Assembly (NCBI GenBank): GCA_963971535.1
Contig: OZ020589.1
Coordinates: forward strand, 96,034,324-96,098,323
Length of the DNA: 64,000 bases
Direction of reading: 5' to 3'
DNA from: Notolepis coatsorum
Lineage: Eukaryota > Chordata > Actinopteri > Aulopiformes > Paralepididae
The notes below the pieces were generated by a model. The model was not told where the DNA came from. It searched no databases and was given only the letters and a program-made list of their open reading frames with translations. A program made the position numbers and the translations under genes. Position 1 is the stretch's first letter, and every line of letters starts with the position of its first letter. Positions 46,107 to 55,745 of the stretch are shown one piece after another.

Positions 46107-46370
46107 ACCACACTACAGAAGGTTAACCTTTCACTACCACACTACAGACGGTTAACCGCCTGTAGTGTGGTAGTGAAACGGTTAACCGCCTGTAGTGTGG
46201 TAGTGAAACGGTTAACCTTCTGTAGTGTGGTAGTGAAAGGGTTAACCTTCGGTATTGTGGTTGTGAAAGGGTTAACCTTTTGTCGTGTGGTAGTGAAAGG
46301 GTTAACCTTCTGTATTGTCGCAGTGAAAGGGTTAACCCTTTGGTAGTGTGGTAGTGAAAGGGTTAAAACG
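46107..46370. repeat. 30-bp minisatellite with an orientation switch
   Basis: Units of GGTTAACCGCCTGTAGTGTG plus GTAGTGAAA run rightward from about 46150, while two units to the left are in the opposite orientation. The meeting point CGGTTAACCG (46149-46158) is the centre of a palindrome. A related unit occurs near 28990-29035. Confidence 0.85.
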
Positions 46371-46388
46371 TTACGCTCTTTTTTACAG

Positions 46389-46435
46389 CCACAATGGAGT
46401 TCCCTAAGGAAATCAAGTACAGGTCTGTTCTGGAG
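46389..46435 (+). CDS. Candidate coding exon upstream of creatine kinase
   Basis: A strong polypyrimidine acceptor (GCTCTTTTTTACAG) precedes 46389 and a GTAATG donor follows 46435. Between them, ACAATGG gives a good start context and the peptide is MEFPKEIKYRSVLE. The exon ends on a full codon and would join in frame to 53244 (AGT ATG ATC), placing about 15-20 extra residues before the phosphagen kinase domain. I do not recognise the peptide; it could equally be a chance exon-like sequence beside the minisatellite. Confidence 0.33.
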
Positions 46436-46624
46436 GTAATGACTTTGATCCGGCACGATAAAACATGTCACGCTCAGGATTACTGGCCCACTGGGAAGTT
46501 GGGTTAGCGTTGGGACTGAACTACCTAGAGCTGTGTGGATATGAGTCACTGCAGCGTTGACATGTTTTCACACAGCTGGGCAAACGGCCACGGCTCACAA
46601 GAGACTTGTAGGGGCAATGTGAAA

Positions 46625-46672
46625 TGAATGAATGAATGAAAAACTTTATTTAACAGATTGCAGAATGGGTAC
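46625..46672 (-). mobile_element. LINE 3' tail fragment, reversed
   Basis: GAATGAATGAATG followed by ACAGATTGCAGAATGGGTAC is the tail of the same LINE family as 4514-5765; it ends in a poly-G run at 46674-46694. Confidence 0.7.
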
Positions 46673-46694
46673 GGGGGGGGGGGGGGGGGGGGGG

Positions 46695-48939
46695 CAGTGG
46701 TGAAAAGTGGTGAAAAGTAACTAAATACTTTTACTCAAGTACTGTATAGGTATAATTTCAAGGTACTTTACGTGAGTATTTTCATTTTAGGGAACTTTAT
46801 ACTTTTACTCCACTACATTTCAAAGGAAATATTGTACTTTTTACTCCACTACACGAATCTGAACCCATCAGTTACTAGTTACTTTTCAACTTCAAGAGGA
46901 CGTATTAAGAGAAGCATAACTGGACCACATACCACTTTAACATAACCTATAGAGGTCAATGGATACACAAACGTATGTGTACTTTTACTTTAGCTACTTA
47001 AGTACATTCAATAGCAAATACTTCTCTACTTTTACTTAAGTAGAATTTGAATGGAGGACTTTTACTTTTACCATAGTACTCATTTATCTGAGGGAACTTT
47101 ATACGTTTACTCCACTACATTCCAAAGGAAATATTGTACTTTTTACTCCATTACATTTATCTGAACCCATCAGTTACTAGTTACTTTGAAGAAAATGATT
47201 TTGATTTGAAAACATGGCAAACATGTATGAAGATTATATACTTTCACAGAGCACATAATCAGAGTAGCATAACTGGACCACATACCACTTTAACATGACC
47301 TATAGAGGTCAATGGATTGAGGTTTGAATGCTCCCAAGCACTGGGATACACAAACTCCATGTAGAATGCGTACTTTTACTTTAGATACTCAAGTACATTC
47401 AATAGCAAAAACGTCTCTACTTTTACTTAAGTAGAATTTGAATGGATGCCTTTTATTTTTGCCAGGGTACTCATTTATCTGCGTATTTCTACTTGTACTC
47501 AGTGTTGCGTTCCTCATATCAACACTGGTTGCACGCACGTTAATGACGCCACGTGCAAGCGCGCATGCGCATAAATGTTCCCTCGCTTAAGCACAGACTA
47601 AAGATGATGCCTAATTGCCTCTACGAATGGAATGTAACACATTTCATTCACAAGTTCTGTGTGAATGTATCTGAGAACATATTTAACACACCTGACGACC
47701 GGCGCTCATAGCTCTGTCAACATTGGCAGGAGAAAAAACGTGCCCATTTTAGCCCCGCCCCCTCCCGGCCCCGCCCCCTTCCAATGGAGCTGCCTCGTCG
47801 CTGCCATCTGCTGCTGGTCAAAACCTGTATTAAGGAAATTCACTGTATTATTTTACAGATTACTTTTGTTTTCCTACTTTAAGTGTAAATGCTATAAAAA
47901 TACAGTAAATTACCTTGTATCAAAATATTAACCATTAAATAAAGGTTGTAATCTGTAAATGTATTTGATTTTACTGTAATTTGACAGTATTTGGAAACCA
48001 TTGATGCCAGACATTTAGTTTTCTTGCAGCTTTTTTTCTTACAGTGTACAGTCAGTGAATCCTAAATCTCCACTAGGCAACCACTTAGAACATGAAGAAC
48101 ATATTTAGTATAACAGCGAACAGATATAATAACTAATTGTAAGAATTCTGTGTTTAAAACTGTTTTGAAACAGTTTGTACTCTCCACAGAGGAGAGGTGG
48201 GGGGGGGGTATTTTTGCATCTGAATAGAGCTGCGCGTTGGGATTCAGATTAACTGAGCCAGGTAAAGGCATTCACACAGAGAGAGTCATTAACGTTAACA
48301 ATGGACGCATTCAGGTGAGGGTAGTTGTCCACGCCCCCCCCCCCCCAAACTAGCTGAAGTGTGAAAATCAGAGGCATTTCCTCCCCTTGAGCGTTCTAGA
48401 CAACAGACTGAGTTACAAGATTTAAATGAATACATGTACATGATATTCAAAACATTCTCAGATTTCAAAGTATGACACATCATTTGAAAGCTTACATTCT
48501 GTACTTTCACAACCTGGACAAATCTGGAAAATGAAAATGGAGACATGTCAGCACAAACGCTGGACTTGATCACATATATTTTATGAGTTTAAAAAAAAAT
48601 TATATATAAAAAAAGGAAAAAAAATCAAAAACGTGCCAATTCCGTGAACCGTGAACAGGGCGTGAAGAAGGTTGAAATACAGGAGAATCCCGGGAAAAAC
48701 GGGAGGGTTGACAGCTATGCGGGGCGCTATTGATATGCAAAGTAGGCCAGGTGGGTACTTAGCGAGTTGGCAAGTGCAGCGCATTCCTGTGTGCACACGC
48801 GTGCTGTGCACATCCGTGCGTGTGCATACACGCGCTTCTGCTCACAAAACTTTGGCTGCACTGCGTGCAACCCCGTCCCATGAGGAACGCATCACTGCTT
48901 GTACTTAAGTAAAGGAACTGTGTACTTCTTCCACCACTG
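46695..48939. mobile_element. hAT repeat (outer) interrupted by a second hAT
   Basis: The left end CAGTGGTG lies directly after poly-G, and the right end TTCTTCCACCACTG is at 48939. The left half consists of two tandem, similar 400-bp blocks (46695-47090 and 47091-47490) with TTTTACTCCACTACATTTC and TAACTGGACCACATACCACT. The interior is interrupted by the element at 47500-48897. Target duplication cannot be scored because of the poly-G flank. There is no transposase frame. Confidence 0.72.
47500..48897. mobile_element. hAT transposon nested in the outer hAT repeat
   Basis: The ends are inverted repeats CAGTGTTGCGTTCCTCAT and the complement of CAGTGATGCGTTCCTCAT (one mismatch). They are flanked by an exact 8-bp duplication CTTGTACT (47492-47499 and 48898-48905). 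The element is 1398 bp with no transposase frame. Confidence 0.93.
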
Positions 48940-49102
48940 GTGGGCGGGCAATGTTAGCTTATCCAGGGCTGGGGAACCATGTGGGCGGGCTGTTAGCTTA
49001 TCCAGGACTGGGGAACCAATGTGGGCGGACTGTTATCTTATCCGGGGCTGGGGAACCAATGTGGGCGGACTGTTATCTTATCCAGGGCTGGGGAACCAAT
49101 GT
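48940..49102. repeat. 40-bp tandem repeat, four copies
   Basis: The unit GTGGGCGGACTGTTATCTTA plus TCCAGGGCTGGGGAACCAAT starts exactly at the right edge of the outer hAT repeat. Confidence 0.92.
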
Positions 49103-49754
49103 GGATTACATTCAGGAAGAGAAGCATCACAGGGGGAAATGAAACTCAACTGTTGACAAAATTGCCCAACTGTGGCCTCAAAATGTTGTCTGTTTATCAT
49201 GCTTAAGGGGAATGCAATTGTGCACTCCTGCTCCATATGCAAACAATTGTATTATTATTATTGTCATACATTGTATATTATTATTATTATGATTTTCATA
49301 AATTATTATTATTATCATTGTTATTATTGGTAGTTATTTTCATAAATTATTATTATCAAAAAAAAGCATACTGTATAATATACAGTACATGTATACATTT
49401 ACACACCAAGATAAGTACAAATCAGCAGCTAAATTGATCTTGGTGTGTATTTCTAGCCTGTACTGTATGACACAAGAATGAAGATGAAGTCCTGATGTAT
49501 TTTCTTTTTGTTCTAGTTGAATCTGAATTCAAATTACAAATGGAATTTTTTTTTAAAGGGGCACTTGGTGATTTATTTTGCACATAATCTCACACACATC
49601 CCAAAACTCCAAAAACTCCAAAAATGGTTTTGCACACACTCATCTAGTTTGACAGTTGTTGAGAGTAAGTTAGTTGAATCCTTGCGTTGCGTTAATTACA
49701 GCTCAATCAAATGATAAGGTATTATTCCCTATGAGACAAGGTATTATTATTATT
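49103..49754. other. Nothing recognised; ATT-rich
   Basis: It contains interrupted TTA/ATT repeats near 49240-49360; no gene. Confidence 0.4.
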
Positions 49755-49762
49755 CCCTATAC

Positions 49763-50526
49763 CAGCGGTTCTCAACAGGGGTTCCGCGGCACACAGGGGT
49801 GCCGCGAGATGCCTGGGAATGTTTCTTTAAAAATATAGAATGACAACTATTTAACTAAACAAATAGTCTATCTAGTGCTTCATGTGTATACAATAATTGC
49901 CTAATCTAATAACATGAACTAAAAAAGAAATCGATCACACGTTTCGTAAAGTTATTATAGAAACATCAGCAATTTAACGTCCGCGGCAGGCATCATTACT
50001 TTTACCAACAGATTTTCCAACGCATTTCCAGAGCAGTCGCATTCGTGTGACGTCACATCACGGGTCCTATGTCCGTTATCAAGGAAATGCAAAGCGGCTA
50101 CATTTGGTAAAATGTAAAAAAAAAAAATTAAAAAAAAAAAATGATTTTCTGTTTGAGAAATGGTCACATTGTTATTTTTATGGAAAACAGTGCAGCTGCA
50201 ACAGATAGCACACGTTAGTGATCCTTTTCTGTATTAAAAAAAATACATGATTTTCTGTTTGAGAAATGGTCACACTATTGCTATATTTATTTATACATTT
50301 AGACCTGAAACGCCTGCTAATAATGCATTATATAGCCTGCATATACACACAAATGTGTTTCCCGGTTTCAATGGGTTAAATAAACGTTATTTTGAAAGCA
50401 AGCACTTTTGTCATCATTGTAGCAAAAAAGACAGGACCGGAAAAGTCTTTATCGTATGTAGGGGTGCCCTGGAATATTTTATTGGACACAGGGGTGCCTT
50501 GGCAGCAGAAAGGTTGAGAACCCCTG
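49763..50526. mobile_element. hAT non-autonomous transposon
   Basis: The ends CAGCGGTTCTCAAC and the complement of CAGGGGTTCTCAAC are flanked by an exact 8-bp duplication CCCTATAC (49755-49762 and 50527-50534). Inside, a phrase with TTTTCTGTTTGAGAAATGGT occurs twice (50143 and 50251). It is 764 bp, with no transposase. Confidence 0.93.
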
Positions 50527-50554
50527 CCCTATACTATCTTATCTGCTTCCATTC

Positions 50555-50695
50555 AAGTTAGGCTACTGTAGCTTGCAGCCGTGTAGCTTTCTACTGAAGA
50601 CAGAGAGGAATTTGTATCCATCTTCTTGTTTGACTGTGGAGAAGACTGTAATCGCATTTCCCATAATGTTGGTGTGTTGCTTTAAGACACGTGTG
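50555..50695. mobile_element. Half copy of the TTAA fold-back MITE
   Basis: GTAGCTTTCTACTGAAGACA, TATCCATCTTCTTGTTTGAC and CCCATAATGTTGGTGTGTTG match the right arm of 24891-25250; the left arm is absent. Confidence 0.7.
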
Positions 50696-50708
50696 ACTGT
50701 GTGACACT

Positions 50709-51176
50709 TAGGGTTGGGTACCTTTCACATTTGAACTGATACCGGTACCTGTGAATCGATACCAGTACCCAACGCCCAACGGTACCTTTTTTCGGTACTT
50801 TAGTCTCTAAAAATGTTATCTACCTACCTCAGTTGTAAAATAAAATAAAAATTCAAAACTTCTAATAATTTATTATCATTATTATTTATTTAGAACAATT
50901 TGTTAATATATAATATTGCAGCGAGCGTTTGGCTTGCCATTGCCCCGACTGCTTTGATGTTGAATCAAGTCAAATCCTAGGTAAGCGTGTATTGTGCGTG
51001 TGAACGTGTGGCACACTTCATAGGTTTCGTTTTGCAGTAAACGAAACGTTGACGTCATCGGACTTCGAACAGTACCGAAATGTGGCACCGGCGGATCTCA
51101 CGTGAATTGGTACTCGGTAGTACCGACGTGATTCGGTCAGTACCCTTAAAAGTACCTGATTCGGTACCCATCCCTA
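50709..51176. mobile_element. hAT-like MITE with GGTACC-rich ends
   Basis: The ends TAGGGTTGGGTACC and GGTACCCATCCCTA are flanked by an exact 8-bp duplication GTGACACT (50701-50708 and 51177-51184). The arms are full of GGTACC/GGTACT motifs. It is 468 bp and non-coding. Confidence 0.9.
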
Positions 51177-51248
51177 GTGACACTGTGTGTGTGTGTGTGT
51201 GTTGTAACAAAGGTAGCAGACAGGGGTAGGTGGAAGGTGCAATATGGT

Positions 51249-51398
51249 CAGGGGCGTAGCTGGGGGGGGGGGTAGCTTAGGATGATTCCAAGGGCCCAGC
51301 ACTGGGGGGGAGGGGGCCCAAAAATGTTGCGCTCGCAGTCGCTGGGGGCCTACAAATACATTCTTTCATGGGGCCCAGAATCTACAGCTACGCCCCTG
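51249..51398. mobile_element. 150-bp hAT MITE
   Basis: The ends CAGGGGCGTAGCTG and CAGCTACGCCCCTG are perfect complements with an exact 8-bp duplication AATATGGT (51241-51248 and 51399-51406). The interior is G-rich. Confidence 0.95.
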
Positions 51399-51484
51399 AA
51401 TATGGTTGTACAAGTAATCAAACACACAGTCAAATCGCTTTAGCTCCCCGCTCGACAATGGCCAGGGCATTTATTTAAGCAAAC

Positions 51485-51689
51485 AGAGTCCCCCATTTTC
51501 AATTCATCGTAACATATATGACATACAGGTAGACAGTACTGCTACATCTATACATTTATGACATACCAGATTTGCAAATACAGTACTGTTTGTGATACGA
51601 AAAGAGTCCAGAGAAAAAGTATATACATTTGACGTAGAAACTGTACATTGGGGGAGGTTGGGTAGGTGGGGGGGAGGTTGGGTAGGAGT

Positions 51690-51720
<31 letters not shown>

Positions 51721-52384
51721 GGTTGGGTAGGAGGGGTGGGTGGGGGACACTGTACAACTGTACAAGCAAAACTGTACATTGGAATATTGACAAGACCATA
51801 CTCATTTTTACTGTACATTGGAGGGGGTTGTGTTAGGACATTTACAGGGGCCAGTTTAGAATTGCAGTCTCCCGTAGGTGTTTTTTGAGAGTGTTTTTGA
51901 AAGTGGGTAGTGATTCACATTCCTTTACAGCTTTGGGTAGGGCATTCCACGTTGATGTGGCATAATTGCGAAACGTGTTTAGTCCCTTGTTTGAGCCGAA
52001 TCTGGGTTTAACATGATTTGTGGAGCTCCCTCTGGTGTTGTGATCGTGGTATTCACTGACCTTTGGGAAGTATTTTGACATGTACATGGGTACCTTGGTC
52101 GTGTAGTGTATCTTGTAGACCAGGCCCATTGCAAGTTGCTGTACTCTGTCGTCTACTCTAAGCCATCCTAGGTTGTCAAAGTGGGCAGGGGTGAGGTGGG
52201 TTCTAGGAGTAAGGTCAAGCAGTAGTCTGACCAGTTTGTTTTGAGATGTTTGTAATTTTGTTTTTAGCGCCTTTGAGGTGCTTTGGTACCATGAGGTGCA
52301 AGCATAGTCGTAGTACCCTTGAATGAGTGCTCCTGCCAGAGTCTTCAGGGTATTCTTGTTTACCAGTGAGGAGATCCGGTACAA
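51485..52384 (-). mobile_element. 5'-truncated LINE, uninterrupted C-terminal ORF2
   Basis: The minus strand has a 180-codon frame (52384 to 51842): YRISSLVNKNTLKTLAGALI, YACTSWYQSTSKALKTKLQT, LGWLRVDDRVQQLAMGLVYK and NYATSTWNALPKAVKECESL, ending at a stop. A 3' UTR follows, interrupted by a poly-G run near 51690-51719, down to about 51485. It is the uninterrupted counterpart of 4514-5765 and shows the empty site of the insertion there. Only the region after the reverse-transcriptase core remains. Confidence 0.85.
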
Positions 52385-52855
52385 GATATATAATATTCTA
52401 GTTTCAGTGCAGTGACTATAGAATGTCTCTTTGGCTTGTCTTCCTCTGGCCAGGGGCAGACCCCTCAGCTTGTGCGTGTTCTGATATTTGGACGGACACT
52501 ATTTACATTTAGTCATTTAGCTAATGCTTTTATTAATTAAATATGCGCTAATATGCATCTATCGCCAGGAACAGAATCACCAACATTGGATGATGCCAGA
52601 TAAAAAATATTTGTTTCATTATGTTGACACATAACACAATGAACTTTTGTCCAGACTTTTGTCCATAAATCAAGAAATAATTTTCGCCAGGTGTTTTGGT
52701 ATAAATGTAGCCTACTATAAATCAGGCTATGACTGATAATATATCAACAAACCCCTCAGTAAAAAGAAGCAGGGTATAGATATGTGTTGTCGGGCCTTAC
52801 AAATTAATTTGATTTGATTTAGATATGAAGAAATGTGGAAAGTATGGTGTGTGTA
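52385..52855. other. Nothing recognised
   Basis: AT-rich sequence without a supported feature. Confidence 0.35.
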
Positions 52856-52859
52856 GGTG

Positions 52860-53132
52860 CTAGGGAAATTTCATCTTTTACGTGTAAGAAAAACGCATCA
52901 CAGGAAAGAAAATAACTAATTTTGGGGAAAACGCCCTCAAAGTTCTGTATTGTCATTTCTATTTATGGACACAATCAGACAAAATTAAGTAAAATAAAAA
53001 ACGAATTGTGTGTTTTCGATATTTTATTTCCACTAGTAGTTTGAAATAAGACATGGAAGCAAACTATAAAGAAATCTCAAAATCAACCAAAAAGATGAAA
53101 TTTGCCTATTCACCTAGGCTGTCTTGCCTTAA
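52860..53132 (-). mobile_element. TTAA-start repeat, copy 2
   Basis: On the minus strand it begins at TTAA (53129-53132) with TTAAGGCAAGACAGCCTAGG and continues through GTTGATTTTGAGATTT to ACAGAACTTTGAGGGCG, matching the copy at 7864-8440. It ends about 110 bp upstream of the creatine kinase exon. Confidence 0.6.
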
Positions 53133-53243
53133 GTGTTCCCAGAATTGTCCTCAAGCATTTCAAAATGTCAGTACATCATAACTCCAAAAGAAAACCAAAC
53201 TCTTCCTCTTCCCTCTATGAACAACATCCTGGGGTGCCCCCAG

Positions 53244-53442
53244 AGTATGATCCCCCCGGACCCCATGTCCCATTTCAACCTGAAGAGAGGTTCCCCTGCG
53301 GAGGAGTTCCCCAACCTGACAGGGAACTACACCTGCATGGGCCGCATCCTCACCATGAAAATGTACAGCCGCCAGTTTGACCGCTGCACAGACAGCGGAG
53401 TGATCTTCGAGGATGTCATCCGTCCGGGACTCGAGGAGCCAG
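53244..53442 (+). CDS. Creatine kinase-like exon, N-terminal domain part 1
   Basis: The exon encodes the start of the phosphagen kinase N-terminal domain: SHFNLKRGSPAEEFPNLTGN, YTCMGRILTMKMYSRQFDRC, SGVIFEDVIRPGLEEPG. It aligns with the creatine kinase pattern of a DEEYPDLS-like segment, HMAKVLT, and FTxDDVIQTGVDNPG, with the same exon end inside the NPG motif. The acceptor is TGCCCCCAG before 53244 and the donor GTGATT after 53442 (phase 1). Two in-frame ATGs lie at 53247 and 53265; the second gives the length usual for cytosolic creatine kinases. Creatine kinase moves phosphate between ATP and creatine. Several usually conserved residues differ (LEEPG for VDNPG, CMGRILT for HMAKVLT), so it is a divergent member or a decaying copy. 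Confidence 0.8.
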
Positions 53443-53460
53443 GTGATTGGTCCGTGTGAG

Positions 53461-53766
53461 GCTGTTAGTCCGTCCCAAGTTAGTCCATTCCCAGTTAGTC
53501 CGTTCCCAGGTAGTCCGTTCCCAGTTAGTCCGTTCCCAGTTAGTCCGTTCCCAGTTAGTCCGTTCCCCAGTTAGTCCGTTCCCAGTTAGTCCGTTCCCCA
53601 GTTTGTCCATTCCCAGGTAGTCCGTTCCCAGGTAGTCCGTTCCCAGTTAGTCCGTTCCCAGTTAGTCCGTTCCCAGTTAGTCCGTCCCAAGTTAGTCCAT
53701 TCCCAGTTAGTCCGTCCCAAGTTAGTCCATCCCAAGTTAGTCCGTTCCAAGTTAGTCCATCCGATT
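53461..53766. repeat. About 15-bp minisatellite
   Basis: Some 20 copies of TTAGTCCGTTCCCAG, with CCATT and GGTAG variants, begin 18 bp after the donor of the creatine kinase exon and run to 53766. Confidence 0.93.
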
Positions 53767-53850
53767 GAGCTAAAACCCAAGGGCTTAACAGTGGTGGAAG
53801 AAGTACACAGTTCCTTTACTTAAGTAAAAGTAGAAAGAAAAGTAGGCTTA

Positions 53851-53897
<47 letters not shown>

Positions 53898-54193
53898 TTT
53901 TTTTTTATTTGTAGTTCACTAGAATCTGACACTGATACACTTAGTTGATAGTTCTCCCCTTGTAGTAGCTTTAAAAGTTGACTTAAAATGAATGAGCAGG
54001 AATTGGCAAAGAAACTGGACTTTGTTCAGATTTGGAATTGACTGAAGTCAATGAACCCTTCGCTGTGTGTGTGTGCGTGCGTGCGTGCGTGCGTGTTGGT
54101 CTGTGTGAGTGTGAATGTGTGCGTGCATGCGTGTGTGTGCGTGCGAGTGTGCGTGCATGTGTGTGTGTGTGTGTGTGTGTGTTGGTCTTGCAG
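53767..54193. other. Intron with hAT fragment, AAT and TG repeats
   Basis: A short hAT left end (CAGTGGTGGAAGAAGTACAC near 53790) is followed by an (AAT)n run at 53850-53897 and a GTGC/TG-rich tract at 54065-54184 just before the next acceptor. Confidence 0.7.
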
Positions 54194-54348
54194 GAGAGCA
54201 GGCAGGTCCAGCCTCAGTGGGCTGTGTGGCGGGCGACGCCCAGTCCTACATCCTGTTCTGTGACTTCTTCGACAGGGTCATCGAGGCCTTTCACGACCAC
54301 AAGGTCAGCAGCGCGGTGGAGAGCGACTTCAACTACGACAACTTAAAG
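54194..54348 (+). CDS. Creatine kinase-like exon, N-terminal domain part 2
   Basis: Joined to 53442 in phase 1, this exon continues EEPG with [36 protein letters not shown] and [10 protein letters not shown]. The GCVAGDxxSYxxFxDxFDxVI block is diagnostic of creatine/arginine kinases, and the exon stops after NLK where creatine kinase genes commonly have a border. The acceptor is GGTCTTGCAG, and the donor GTACAG follows 54348 in phase 0. The frame stays open through the junction (155 bp). The HGG segment normally following DRH is altered to AFHDHK, another sign of divergence. The catalytic domain, with the reactive cysteine, is not in the window; the next intron is at least 9.6 kb. Confidence 0.85.
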
Positions 54349-54419
54349 GTACAGACGTCTATTCACAATTTAAAGAGGATTTTAAGCACTTTCCTTGAGT
54401 GGCTCAACTTGGAGAGTAG

Positions 54420-55745
54420 ACACTGGGGGCATACAGTAGACAAGAGGGTATACAGTAGACAAGAGGGGTATACAGTAGATGAGGGGGACATACAGTAGAT
54501 GAGGGGGACATACAGTAGATGAGGGGGACATACAGTAGACAAGGGGGACATACTGTAGACGAGGGGGACATACAGTAGATGAGGGGGACATACAGTAGAT
54601 GAGGGGGACATACAGTAGATGAGGGGGGACATACAGTAGAGAAGGGGGACATACAGTAGATGAGGGGGACATACAGTAGATGTGGGGGACATACTGTAGA
54701 CGAGGGGGACATACAGTAGATGAGGGGGACATACAGTAGATGAGGGGGGATATACAGTAGATGAGGGGGACATACTGTAGAGAAGGGGGACATACAGTAG
54801 ATTAGGGGGACATACAGTAGATGAGGGGGACATACAGTAGATGAGGGGGACATACAGTAGACAAGGGGGGGACATACAGTAGACAAGGGGGGGCATACAG
54901 TAGACAAGGGGGGACATACAGTAGACAAGGGGGGGACATACAGTAGACAAGGGGGGACATACAGTAGACAAGGGGGGGACATACAGTAGACAAGGGTGGG
55001 GGCATACAGTAGACAAGGGGGACATACAGTAGACAAGGGGGGGACATACAATAGACAAGGGGGGACATACAGTAGACAAGGGGGGGACATACAATAGACA
55101 AGGGGGGACATACAGTAGACAAGGGGGTGACATACAGTAGACAAGGGGGGACATACAGTAGACAAGGGGGGACATACAGTAGACAAGGGTGGGGGCATAC
55201 AGTATACAAGGGGGGACATACAGTAGACAAGGGGGGACATACAGTAGACAAGGGGGGGACATACAGTAGACAAGGGGGGGACATACAGTAGACAAGGGGG
55301 GAACATACAGTAGACAAGGGGGGACATACAGTAGACGAGGGGGACATACAGTAGACGAGGGGGGGACATACAGTAGACAAGGGGGGACATACAGTAGACA
55401 AGGGGGACATACAGTAGACGAGGGGGGGACATACAGTAGACAAGGGGGGACATACAGTAGACGAGGGGGACATACAGTAGCCAAGGGGGGGACATACAGT
55501 AGACAAGGGGGACATACAGTAGACAAGGGGGGACATACAGTAGACAAGGGGAGGACATACAGTAGACAAGGGGGACATACAGTAGACAAGGGGGAACATA
55601 CAGTAGACAAGGGGGGGGACATACAGTAGACAAGGGGGACATACAGTAGACAAGGGGGAACATACAGTAGACAAGGGGGGGACATACAGTAGACAAGGGG
55701 GGGACATACAGTAGACAAGGGGGGATATACAGTAGACAAGGGGGG
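54420..55745. repeat. 20-bp G-rich minisatellite, block 1
   Basis: The unit is ACATACAGTAGACAAGGGGG, with ACAAG, ATGAG and ACGAG variants and G runs of 4 to 9. It starts 72 bp after the creatine kinase donor. This block is the least regular in unit length. No stop codon occurs in any minus-strand frame of the unit, so frames of several hundred codons arise without meaning. Confidence 0.96.

Noticed and set aside
47665..47931. 88-codon frame within the nested hAT element
   Set aside because: It has no transposase or host domain. It lies in a non-autonomous element and begins without context.
51504..51818. Proline-rich proteins
   Set aside because: They are the reverse translation of the poly-G tract in a LINE 3' UTR.
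53416..53780. Minus-strand frames with NWERTNWERT repeats
   Set aside because: They are translations of the 15-bp minisatellite in the creatine kinase intron.
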